From Melieria omissa (Eukaryota > Arthropoda > Insecta > Diptera > Ulidiidae), in contig OZ020267.1 in the NCBI GenBank assembly GCA_963971225.1, positions 152,945,920 through 153,009,919 on the forward strand: DNA of 64,000 bases. The letters are read 5' to 3'. A program made the position numbers and the translations under genes. The notes under the pieces were generated by a model, which saw nothing but the letters and a program-made list of their open reading frames with translations, did not search any database and was not told where the DNA came from. The first letter of the stretch is position 1; every line of letters starts with the position of its first letter. Below are positions 1-10,144 of this stretch, in pieces.

Positions 1-2318
1 TTTGTAGCGCAACAGAAGTATAGACCGACTTGGTGTTTTCCAAATTTGAAATTGTCTTAGTTTAATTGCATTGCCCGCAGGGCCGATCGCGCCATTATCC
101 GTAATACATATAGTCGGTTGGCACATTCTGCACATTTTCATTTCCATACAGTCCCTTCCAAGCCTTGTCTGCCCCACCCCCTCTTCACACCATTTCGTCG
201 GTCGTTGCGCTCCTTTTTTTGTGTCACACTCAATTAGTGCGCGCCCCGCTCACGTATGGACGAGCATGTTCGTACTACACTCGTATGTGGTCGAGCCTCG
301 CTCCGTCCCTGTTGCTGATCTTGTGTTGGCGTTGTTGTGCTCACACTGTCGCTGCGCCCGTTGCCCAACTTACGGCTCGCATGTGCCTACAGCAAGCGGC
401 CGGCCAGGCCAGCACGTCCAATTGTGGCGTTCGGTACGCTTTCTGCAAAGGTGATTCAGTTTGTGGCGGGATTAGCGGCCGCTTTTGATGTTTGCGCGGT
501 TTACGCTCGCGCTGCTATTGTTGTCGTTGTCGTTTTTGTTGTTGTTATTGTTTCATAAAGTTTATGCGGTTTCGCTGTAGCAAGGCTTGTTATTGATGTT
601 TTCGCATTGCCCCCTTCATTTTCAGCCTTGTTGGTTCTTAAACAAGCCGACTATGTGTCCGACGTACGAGGCATAAATATTGCGGCTAATAAGAATTTTC
701 TTACACCTGCATTCACAGTACACACGCTGCTAATGCAACTTTCATGTTCGCCCAACTCAGCAAGTTAAAGGGCAATTATTAATTTGCAGGTCGCAAACTT
801 ATGCCAATTGCTTTAAGGCCCGCAGAATGTACGCTTTTTGAATTACTCGTTTCCATAAAGGCGACGAAAGTTTAATACAAAAACATTAATCGCTATTATA
901 TAAAAGTTAAAAGCTAAAAACACAAAAATTAGGTTCGCTATGGTTGCTGCAAACAGCACTGGTGAGCAAAATACTCGTATTTGTCTGCTGCAGCATATTT
1001 TGAATATTTAATGCTATAATCTGCTCCCATCATTTAATGTTTATCAATTTAGTTTTTAGTTTTTGTTTTTGGGTACGCCAGCGTCCGTCGATCTAATTTA
1101 TGGCAAGACGTAAAAAATATATTCGAATATATTTATGCAAAAGCGCCAAATATTGAATAAGCTTAAGCGAAAACGAAGCAAAATATGAACATGTGACAAG
1201 CGCCAAATGAAATCCTCCCCGACATGTTAATTTGAATTGGGCATGAAATCCGCTTAGAGCTGCAAGTCGGGTGCGCACACAAAGACCAGAAAGCCCAATA
1301 AACGCCGCTGTTTATAGCTTTAAGCAGATTCCGACCCGCAGCGACGGTTATGTGTATTCAAATCATTGGATTACTTTTTTACGTTTGGCGTCAAAACTTT
1401 CCTACGTCAATTCCACAAGTCCAGACACCTTTATTCACCCATAATGACACCTGAATGCAACAGCTCGCGCGAGTTTATACTGCGTAAACCGAAGCACTAA
1501 CAAAGAACACTGCGACAAGCTTTAATGAAAATTTATTGTGCTTTATTTTGCCCGAATTTCGTCGAGACGAAATAACGAAGGGATTTGCATTCGAATTTTA
1601 AGCCGAATACAATAAATTCGTATTGATTCAAATTTTATGAAAGCAACCGTTGTGTCCGAGTTTTCTCACTCATTGTCGTACAATGTTAATCCTAATAAAC
1701 AGCACCCAAAGTCGCTTTAGTGATCTGTGAACTTGCTGTTTGTGGATCACTCCACTTCCAATTTTCGGTTCGCTTAAGCTTCAATGACAAAACATTTCAC
1801 GCAGTTATTGTGAAAGTTTTTAAATATTATCAGCTCCCATTACTCAGTGATTAATGGATGGATGGGTCAAAAGTCAAAGTGTTGCAGGTTCGAAGGCTGT
1901 GTAGAATAAATAAGTACATAAAAATTTGGAATATGGAAACTTAAACTATTTCTACATGTGCAACTTTTTGCTACGTTCGATTTTGAACTCGTTTGTACAA
2001 ACTTGAGTTCAAAAATGTTAACTTTTTAAATTAAAGATCAACTTTGGCACAAGCGACAGACATGTTATTGTAGCGCCGACCATGCAACGCCAGAGTCGCC
2101 ACTCACTCGCCTCTGCTTCCACAAAACATCATTCAAAACAGATAAGCAATTCCCGCTGCATTGTCGAAAAGAAAGTCGATGTCGGTGTCGATTTGGTAGT
2201 GAACAAACCTGAAAGCTATTTTTAGCCACACATACACAGCAGCCGCCAAGCAAAAGTACGGGTTATGCTTATCGCTTGGTTGGCTTGATTTGAAAGTTAA
2301 AATAACAATATACAAGGA
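1..2318. other. non-coding stretch, no supported gene
   Basis: I see no conserved coding exon here. The open frames between 71 and 558 are pyrimidine-rich, overlap one another in different frames and lack recognisable domains. The rest is AT-rich. It may belong to the long first intron of a minus-strand gene whose possible first exon is at 13040-13130, but nothing inside the stretch proves that. Confidence 0.5.
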
Positions 2319-2389
2319 GCATCGGTGGTTCAGTGGTAGAATGCTCGCCTGCCACGCGGGCGGCCCGGGTTCGATTCCCGGCCGATGCA
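2319..2389 (+). tRNA. tRNA-Gly (anticodon GCC)
   Basis: This is a complete 71-nt cytosolic tRNA gene without an intron. The acceptor stem pairs GCATCGG at the 5' end with CCGATGC at the 3' end, followed by discriminator A at 2389. The D arm carries TGGTTCAGTGG, which is the A box. The anticodon GCC is at 2351-2353, and the T arm contains GGTTCGATTCC, which is the B box. CCA is not encoded, as expected in eukaryotes. A run of five T follows at 2397-2401 and serves as the RNA polymerase III terminator. It decodes the glycine codons GGC and GGU. All stems close, so it is very likely functional. No other tRNA is seen nearby. Confidence 0.97.
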
Positions 2390-2396
2390 ACACTAC

Positions 2397-2401
2397 TTTT
2401 T
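2397..2401 (+). terminator. Pol III T-run after tRNA-Gly
   Basis: Five consecutive T residues lie eight bases after the tRNA discriminator base, the usual RNA polymerase III termination signal. Confidence 0.8.
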
Positions 2402-3952
2402 GTTAATCTTACATTTGAAATAAAATAATTGATAACTAAATATGACTCTTTAAATAGCCTAATATGCCACAAAATAGGTTAATATTAATACTTATATCAG
2501 GCCAACAAACTTGCAACAACACTACAACTGATATGTTTATACCATCAGACCAGCAATGACTAAAAAGTTTGCATTCCATATGCATAAGTATGTACTTGTC
2601 TGCGTATTAACGTTGATTAAAATTTTTTAATTTGCATTTTTGACACATTTAAAAGTGCGCAAAAATTGAAAAAGTCGTGACCAATTTACGTACAGCAACG
2701 TGACCACCGATTGACACCTTCAGCCAGTCTTTTCACACTCGAAAAACAGCCACAAACGTTCGTCACACGGGCTGCTGTACCACTCAAGGCAGAATGTCTA
2801 TGTTTACCGGGAACAGTTGTTGTTGTTTGTGAACCACTTTATGGGCAACTCAAATTGGCAGTACTCAAATAGCAGGAAATATTAACAGTTTAAAGCGCTT
2901 ATAACCGTTTCTATATGAGAAACGAATTAAAATATATAATTCTTTCAATGATGAAAACATTTTCATTACCTTCGGGAAAATATAAAAATGCATAATCACA
3001 GATAAAGCTGTGAGGAAACACAATTTTTAAACATTCACACACAAACCAAAGACAGCAAATCAACTGACCACAGGCAGTGACAAGCAAAACATTCATTGCC
3101 AACACATACAGGAACGCAACGAGACCAGCACAACTCAAGTGTCAGCTTCAAGTTTTATGAGCAATAACAGCAACAGCATATTTTGCATGCAACAACCACG
3201 GAAGAACACTGACACCGCACTGCATCCACGATCACATACGATCGCCACGATCACCCAAGCACCAATCACCACGTCCTCTGCATCGCCAACCTCGTGCGAT
3301 TCGCTCTCACATTAGATTGGAATCATGACTGAGAAATTTGCCAGCATTTATTGCACGCATAAAATTAGCAATAAATCATATTAGATAAAAATGCAAATTT
3401 ATTACGATCGCATATAAAAAGCGCAATCAATTTGGTCGTGTGGCTGGAAACTGGACGTCAATGGACGGCAAGCGACTGGCGTGTGCAGTCAAAAGCTCAA
3501 TTTCAAGTTGTCCCAAGAAGTTGTAGTTCGAGTGGCTGCTGAGTTGGAGCATCAGCGGAGATTTGGTAGGCATAGTGCGTTGGTTGGTTGCACGAAGCAT
3601 GCCTCAATCACATTTCGAATACCATATTTACGGTAGCCATACATCATACGTCAAACTAATTTTTACGCGGCGCAATTCCTACAGAGTCGCTTCAGCGCCT
3701 TTAACCAAATGCCAGGCGAGCATGAGCGATTAGTTGTTTGAAACCAAGCGTAATTTTCACTGTCGATTGTGAGCCAGTGTTGTCACTTCTGATGTCAACA
3801 GCATGTTCAGCAACATTAAGCAATTGTTTCAAGCGACAAATCATGCGTGCACATATATATAGGATGTACATAAATGTGTAGATGTGAATCCATTATGTTA
3901 AGTTGCTCATATACAATGTTGATATCTTTTGTTTCATCGACACTACCAGATA
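2402..3952. other. non-coding stretch, no supported gene
   Basis: The DNA between the tRNA gene and the DD37E transposon has only short low-complexity open frames (for example 2911-3138, minus) with no recognisable domain. I see nothing further that can be supported. Confidence 0.5.
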
Positions 3953-3979
3953 AGGCTTGTCCACGAAATAACTTTTACA
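3953..3979 (+). repeat. left terminal inverted repeat of DD37E element
   Basis: These 27 bases are the exact reverse complement of 5230-5256. The match stops at the next base inward. A TA sits directly outside. Confidence 0.93.
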
Positions 3980-4080
3980 TTTTCTATTATTAATAGCTAC
4001 TAAATAAAATATTGAACTAATGTTTGTGTGAGTATATATTGTCTCTTATAACTCAAAGTTTGTGATAATGTACAAATATT

Positions 4081-5103
4081 TTAAAGTTCAATTGGATTTC
4101 TTACAAATCTACGTATTTTTGCTTTCAATCCCCTCATCAAATGTTGCACACCAGATTTTCCAATTTTTTTGGCCATACTGTTCCACTTTTTTATAAAATC
4201 AATCTTTCCCTTAGCACGTTTTTTATATTTCAGTAAGTTTCGTTTCATTATTGCCCAAAATCGTTCAACTGGCTGAAGCTGTGGGCAATTTGGGGGATTG
4301 TGATTTTTCTCAACAACACGGATCTTATTCCTTTGGTACCACTCTTTGACAATTTCTGCATAGTGGACTGTTGCTAAGTCTGGCCAAAATAAAGGTGGAA
4401 CAGCGTGCTCTCTGTACAATGGCAAAAGTCGTTTGTTGAGACATTCCTTCAAGTAAATTTTACTGTTAAGAGTGCCAGTTGTAACAAAAGGACGAGTGTA
4501 TTTGCCACAGCTACATATGGCCTGCCAAACCATATACTTTTTACCATATTTCTCCATCCGTTTATACTTGAACCTTTTCATAACGCCACCCTTCAGGTAT
4601 GCTGTGTAATATCCTCGACCTGGAAGCTGTTTGAAATCTTCTTTGACATACGTTTCGTCATCCATTAACACGCAGCCTTTAAAACGACACAGATCATTCG
4701 ATAAAAGTTTTCGGGCTCGATTTCTGGCACGCTTTTCCACTTCGGAGTTACGATTTGGCACTTTTTGAACAACGAAAGATTTGAGCTCGTAGTGTCTTTT
4801 AATTTTCGCAATGTATGATTTCGAAACTTCGAATTTTCGTGCCAAATCTCGTAAAGATTGGTTTGGATTTTTTTCCAGAGAAACTTTCACCTTACGACCT
4901 ATATCTTTATAGACGAAACCTTTTTTTCGTCCGGCTCCGACGATACGGGATGTCGACAGGTCCTTCTTGTATTTAATTACCACATTTCTAGCTGTTGCAC
5001 TGGAAACTTTGGCTAGTCTTCCCAATAATGCGTACAAAGCCGTTGGATTTTCGAAAAAGTGGGCAATTATTTTTTGTCGAATTTTCTCTTCTTTAGATGC
5101 CAT
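4081..5103 (-). CDS. DD37E Tc1/mariner-type transposase
   Basis: This is a 340-residue cut-and-paste transposase read from the ATG at 5103 to a TAA at 4081. The open frame extends upstream only through a non-ATG codon, so this ATG is preferred. Residues 1-110 form two helix-turn-helix (paired-like) DNA-binding units, with a basic GAGRKKG stretch near residue 56 between them. The catalytic domain shows MDDETYV (D149), WPDLATVHYA (D242) and PQLQPVERFW (E280). There are exactly 37 residues between D242 and E280, which defines the DD37E (ITmD37E) group known from mosquitoes and other insects. No stop or frameshift is seen, and the length is normal for the family. The gene lies wholly between the two inverted repeats and supplies the enzyme that would move the element. 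Confidence 0.93.
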   Translation of the reverse strand: MASKEEKIRQKIIAHFFENPTALYALLGRLAKVSSATARNVVIKYKKDLSTSRIVGAGRKKGFVYKDIGRKVKVSLEKNPNQSLRDLARKFEVSKSYIAKIKRHYELKSFVVQKVPNRNSEVEKRARNRARKLLSNDLCRFKGCVLMDDETYVKEDFKQLPGRGYYTAYLKGGVMKRFKYKRMEKYGKKYMVWQAICSCGKYTRPFVTTGTLNSKIYLKECLNKRLLPLYREHAVPPLFWPDLATVHYAEIVKEWYQRNKIRVVEKNHNPPNCPQLQPVERFWAIMKRNLLKYKKRAKGKIDFIKKWNSMAKKIGKSGVQHLMRGLKAKIRRFVRNPIEL

Positions 5104-5229
5104 TTTGATTGAATCACTTTGAATTTCAAAATACAATTGACCACTAATAGCTGAAATTTGACAGATTCTGAAAAGCGAATTTTTTTTTTAGAAATTTCGG
5201 TGCTTACTATACTTTTTTTCGTTTTACAT

Positions 5230-5256
5230 TGTAAAAGTTATTTCGTGGACAAGCCT
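5230..5256 (-). repeat. right terminal inverted repeat of DD37E element
   Basis: These 27 bases are the exact reverse complement of 3953-3979, with TA at 5257-5258 as the outer target duplication. Confidence 0.93.
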
Positions 5257-5258
5257 TA

Positions 5259-8073
5259 TTGACGGATATTATTGCTTGGAAAAATGTAAGTCGTCTATAA
5301 AAGAAATCCGAGTAGATCCTGAATATGAAGTTCTGAACACCTCGAAACAGACTCAATAAATTGCATGACAAACGCTTTCGAGCCACCCGCAACTCAAGAA
5401 GAGGTAAGAAATGAACGAGTTTTGCCGCCTCTATTCGTGCGCGACTTTTACATAACATATTACATTTTCAAATCAATTTTGTATTCGAATAAGTCGAACC
5501 CAAATTAATAACTTTTGCCAATGAGCGCTCATGTGGATTCAGTGGACTATTGAGCTTTAAAATCGACTCCTGCTCGGCCCATCTTTCTCTTTATGAGCAA
5601 TGTTCAACAATATAGAATTTGCGATACCCCGAAAAACATAATTCAACAAAACCTGAGAGGGCTGCAGCTTTCAAACCTTTTAAATTCGTGACATCTACGA
5701 GCCGCATAGTCCAAGTAATTGCGCAACATTTCCACTACGATTTTAGTAAATATAGTATGTTGCAAACATATTTGTCAAACACATGTATGTATGTATAAAT
5801 CGCTTCTCAAGCATTACTCAACCTAAATATGGGGCTGGTCTAACAGTGCGCGCCATTTATGGTAAGTTTCAGATATTATACGCATTCGACTGCAGTGACT
5901 ATCATTCTGGCTGGTGGAGCAAAAAAGGCAAAGAGCAGCGACAAACAGCCGACCAAAACTGCTAAGAAAAACATGTGCGCATGCGCAACCGCTAAAAATG
6001 TCAAATGCATTACATGCACGCAATTACTGAACGACAATTGCGGCTGGCAACGCACACGTCGCAGTTGCACTTTCGAAAGCGGCGCAAAATATGGGCAGGT
6101 GGCAGCGATGGAAATTGCTTTCGATGAGAAAGATGAGCAACGCAGCCGTTGTCCATATCGAGCTCGTCGCCATACAGCAGCAACGCATTTCTAAGCCACG
6201 CAACATGCCACATACGTTTACGGCAACTAATGGCCGCCGCATGTGCCCCCGCCATGTTGCAGCACGCTGGCAGCTCGGCCAGCCTTGGTTCCGCGCCGAC
6301 CATTAATGGCCGGTAAACGTTTCTGCTACTGCTGGCTTGCGCTGAGATTTGGTAATTATCGCCCAGCGACTAGTTCCACTAAACAGCTTGTAATTATAGT
6401 ATTTTGTTGCCAACATTAGCCCGCGGTCACAGTCGGCTTTACAACCGCCATTTCCAAGGTGTAAAATGCCGTCAAAATCGCATTAAGTCTCGGTCGCCGA
6501 TCGTCAATCGCCGACTGGTGCCATCAGCAACATCCGCCGCATCCTCAACACACACCACCAACCAACCGCCTCACGTATACACACAAATACATATGCGTGT
6601 TATTCTGCCAGCCAGACGCTGCAACAGAATTATGAATGATGCTGCCGTCGCTGCATCTGTCCGACTAACATGCGAGACAGCCAGCCAATGAATATTACGT
6701 CCCTTGCCGATATTCGCATTCTGCTGATGCTGCTGCTGCTGCCACTGCTACTGCAACACGTTGCGCCGCTTCTCGTTGCGTTCATTTCAAATTAACCTTT
6801 GCCGGCCTGCAGCGTTGCCTGGCCAAGCAGACAAGCAGCTTGTGTCGTTGCAGTGAAGTGCCACAAAGGGCACCGAGCACCAGGCACCTCCAAAGGTACT
6901 TCACTCCAGTCCACTCTCGCAGCATTTAGTGCCGTTGCACGCATGCACGTACATACATAACATACATACATACATTACATAGTGCGTACAAACGCGTACG
7001 CTTGCTGCATGCGGAAAGTTCATCATTAATTTCAGAATAGCCGGAAAAAAGCGTACAGCGCATTCCTCGCTGGACTTTTGACAGATTTGTGCAGCAGACT
7101 TTTGGCGCCTCGAGTGTAATAATTCTTCATTATTTCTACTTCGTCTTTTATGCGTTTTTTTTCACTCGGTCGCTCGCTCGCTCTTTGCATTGTTGCTGCC
7201 GTGTACCTGTGCTTGTGTTGCATTTTTATTAAATTTCACTGCACTTTGCTTCTTCTGCGCCTCGTCTTTTGCTGCTACAATGTTTGCGGCCTTTTGTGTT
7301 TTTGTCTGCTGTTCTTTACAAGTTTATTAAGATCGAATACAACACAGCTTGGGGACTTTGGGGAGGTTGCGCGCTCTGCGCTCACTCACCACCAGACAGA
7401 ATTGTGGTCATTGTGGCTTTTGTTGTTGTTGTTGTTTTGGCTATTAAAGGTGTTAAATAATGGCGTTCGAATATTTTCGAGTTGGACTTCTAGACGTCTT
7501 TCAATTGTCTTTCGATTGCTGTGTGGCGACCCAAATGCAGCAACATCAGAAGTGGCCATAAAAGTGCAGGTACCAACACTTGTCCCGTACGCCCACAGCT
7601 GCGTGCACGTTTAATTGTTCCGGCCCGACGCTTGTGGCCCAACAAAGTCTCTTGTGTGTGTTGGTCTTTGTCTATGTCTCGGCCTGATAGCCAAATTAAA
7701 ATTCTATGAAACTTTGCTTTGTGTTAGATTATAAGCATTCAACTTCATAGCTTCAGCTTGTACGTTTAATTTGTCATTCCATTTTGGCCCGAACGACGAG
7801 GAACAAGCCCAGCGCCCCAGCCACTTTTGACACTTTTGTAAACTTTTGTCTTTTTAACGTGAAATGTAATGTCAACTTGGAATCAACTGTCCCTCATGCT
7901 GTATCTAAAATTTTAGTATCGTCGACTATTGACCCGCAAAATCAAGTTGGGTAAAACTAGACTTAGAAGCAAAAATCTGACGGTCCATAAGAGTTTGAAC
8001 TTAGATGAGACAAAGTTAGTGCTCCAACAAGTTTCAGTATCCCAATACAAATAACACTGATAAACAGCAAAAT
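5259..8073. other. non-coding stretch, no supported gene
   Basis: There are many short overlapping frames on both strands (for example at 5859-6306 and 7150-7614), but none has a domain, splice structure or consistent codon use. ACATACAT microsatellite sequence lies near 6950-6980. I see no gene. Confidence 0.5.
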
Positions 8074-8163
8074 GGCTTTTCTGGTTTTGACATCAGTTCT
8101 AGGGTAATTAGGGACTGCTGATTTCGAATCCGCAAACCGTTTTTAAAACTTAGTTTCCGTTTT
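8074..8163 (+). repeat. outer left inverted repeat of long-IR element
   Basis: These 90 bp are the reverse complement of 10055-10144 with about four mismatches. They contain the motif AGGGTAATTAGGGACTG. Confidence 0.85.
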
Positions 8164-8436
8164 CGCAAAAAATGGGCGTGTCACTTTTTCGGATTTTCCT
8201 TGACTTTTTGCAGGTTTTCGATTGTAATTTCTAAACCAATAAACCGTTTGACATGATTTTCACTTTGTGTCATTCACAGCATCCCACAGCCACTTTTCCA
8301 ATACATCTTATTTTTATAAGTTTTATAATTTCGCGGTAATGGGACCTCAAAGTCGGAAAGTATGGAATTTCATGGCGTTTTATTTAATGTTGAAAACCAT
8401 GCACATTTTTCGTAAATCAACTAACGAGTTAGGTTT

Positions 8437-8466
8437 TAAGGACTGTATCGAAAATTATGAATACAC
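8437..8466 (+). repeat. inner left inverted repeat block
   Basis: This 30-bp block starting TAAGGACTGTATCG is matched by the reverse complement of 9730-9759 with one mismatch. It shares the core GGACTG with the outer repeat, as in elements of IR/DR type. Confidence 0.75.
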
Positions 8467-8590
8467 TTTAAAAATCGTATAAAGTGGGCTATGCAATGCT
8501 GGTTGCTCAGCAATATCGGATTTTAGATTCTAGAGGTTCAAATTGTTATTTTCGTGAAAAATTTGTTGTAGTATATCAACGCGCTTCAAA

Positions 8591-9628
8591 ATGAGAGGAC
8601 TTTCCGTAAAACTTCGTCAAGAAATTTTGTCCAAATTTGCATCAACCAAAGGAATGTCGTATAGAAAACTAGCACAAGAAGCAAATTATAGCCTGTTCGT
8701 TGTGCAAAAAGCCATTCGCTGGTGTGTAGTATCATGTGTCATGTGCAGTATCATTGCACACTTGAGGATTTACCAGGGCTAGGTCGTAAAAAGGGTGCGT
8801 CCCAACCATTGCTAGATACTAAGATATGTGCCTTATTTAAAAAATAAGGAGATATCCGTACGCGATTGCGCAGAAAAAGCCGGAACGAGTGCAGCAATGG
8901 TCCAAGGTGCCAAGAAGAGAAACCAGTTGGGAACATATAGAAAGCAAAAACAGCCAAAAGGAAGCACTCAGCAAGGCGCGCAGATGAGAACCAGATCCCA
9001 AAAATTGTACGACTATATTTGTAGGCAAAAATTTGATTGCATCATAATGGACGACGAAACATATGTACGTGAAATTGGACTACAAAACGCTGCCAGGACC
9101 CCAATTCTACACAGTTCCGAAAGGCAGTGAAATTTTAAAATCTGACAAATCAATTTTTTGCGAAAAATTTTGGAATAAGATTCTTGTTTGGCAAGCAATA
9201 TGCAAGTGTGGAAAAATTTCGACTCCATTCTTCACGGACAAGCCCCTGAACGCTGAAATGTACCTAACTGAGTGCCTAAAGTAGAGATTTCTGCCGTTGG
9301 TGAAAAAACACACTGGCAAGACTTTGTTTTGGGCCGACTTAGCTTCTTGCCATTATGCTAAGCCAGTACAAACGTGGTATGAGGAAAAGAACATAAATTT
9401 TGTTTAGAAAAACATGAATCCTCAAAACTGTCCAGAGATACGCCCCATCGAGAAATTCTGGGCATTGAAGAAAAAGGACCTTAAAAAATACCTTAACCTA
9501 ACTCCGTTCAAAAATTAAAAAAAAATTTGAATAGTGTTGCCAAAAAATTAGGTTCTGGCTGTGGCCAGAATTTAATGAAGGACCTCCACAAAAAGATTAA
9601 AGATGTGGGTAAGACTCCCACTAAATAA
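8591..9628 (+). pseudogene. broken DD37E transposase
   Basis: The reading starts at the ATG at 8591 (MRGLSVKLRQ), followed by a helix-turn-helix-like region. It then breaks. There are frame changes near 8740-8830 and again at about 9060, where MDDETYV is split between two overlapping frames. In-frame stops occur at 9282-9284 and 9405-9407, and another frame change lies near 9515. The relics DETYV, WADLASCHYA and CPEIRPIEKFW are still readable, with 37 positions between the second D and the E. It is therefore a cousin of the intact transposase at 4081-5103. The two differ widely in sequence and have unrelated terminal repeats, so this is a different, older DD37E lineage and cannot make a working enzyme. 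Confidence 0.85.
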
Positions 9629-9729
9629 TTTTTTTTGGTTGCTATTTACAAAAAAATACAATATGAAATATCATTTATAAAAAAAATAAATTCTAACTTT
9701 TGTTATGCACTAGTATGAAGCATGTTTTG

Positions 9730-9759
9730 GTGTATTTATAATTTTCGATACAGTCCTTA
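9730..9759 (-). repeat. inner right inverted repeat block
   Basis: This is the reverse complement of 8437-8466 with one mismatch. Confidence 0.75.
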
Positions 9760-10054
9760 AATGAAAGCGGAAACATCAAGTAATATAACACAGTCAAATT
9801 ATTTGGTGTGGTTTTTCCTCAAAAATTAGGGGCCTCAAAATATGCTTTTCTATATGTTCCATTTATAGTCTGAAATACAAGCAAAAAACAAAACGATTTT
9901 GAATTGCTCAAAACAAAAAAAAAATTAAAAACTTTGCATATTTTGAGGCTCTTACGTTTTAAAGGAATAAAAAGCTGAAAAGTGGTGAAAATGACTATGG
10001 TACATTTTTGCTATTATTTCGATGAGAATGGGACTTACGCCAAAAAATTTGGAA

Positions 10055-10144
10055 AAAACGGAAACTAAGTTTTAAAAACGGTTTGCGGATTCGTAATCAG
10101 CGGTCCCTAATTACCCTAGAACTGATATCAAACCCAGAAAAGCC
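10055..10144 (-). repeat. outer right inverted repeat of long-IR element
   Basis: This is the partner of 8074-8163. It holds CCCTAATTACCCTAG in the opposite orientation. Confidence 0.85.

Larger units (their letters stand above)
3953..5256 (-). mobile_element. ITm DD37E (Tc1/mariner superfamily) transposon, apparently complete
   Basis: This 1304-bp element is bounded by perfect 27-bp terminal inverted repeats at 3953-3979 and 5230-5256. The repeats begin AGGCTTGTCCACG. A TA dinucleotide lies immediately outside each end (3951-3952 and 5257-5258), the target-site duplication expected of IS630-Tc1-mariner elements. One uninterrupted transposase gene fills the interior on the minus strand. Perfect repeats together with an intact frame indicate a young insertion, possibly still able to move. 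It interrupts non-coding DNA. Confidence 0.93.
8074..10144 (+). mobile_element. long-inverted-repeat element carrying a broken DD37E transposase
   Basis: About 2.07 kb is bounded by long inverted repeats. The outer 90 bp (8074-8163 and 10055-10144) match as reverse complements with about four mismatches. A second 30-bp block (8437-8466 and 9730-9759) matches with one mismatch at nearly the same distance from each end (363 and 385 bp). Patchy similarity in between suggests degenerate inverted repeats of about 390 bp. The centre (8591-9628) is filled by a damaged DD37E transposase. The ends flank 'GGCTTTTC', but I could not define a certain target duplication. Two readings are possible: one old DD37E element with inner and outer repeat blocks, or a non-autonomous element into which a transposase copy inserted. 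The symmetry around the transposase favours the first. Confidence 0.8.

Noticed and set aside
71..558. Three overlapping frames at the left edge
   Set aside because: They overlap in different frames with pyrimidine-rich composition and no domains; probably non-coding.
4405..4668. 87-codon plus-strand frame
   Set aside because: Antisense to the DD37E transposase, whose catalytic residues fix the true strand.
8267..8482. 71-codon frame in the left arm of the long-IR element
   Set aside because: It lies within the degenerate inverted repeat and has no similarity to a transposase.
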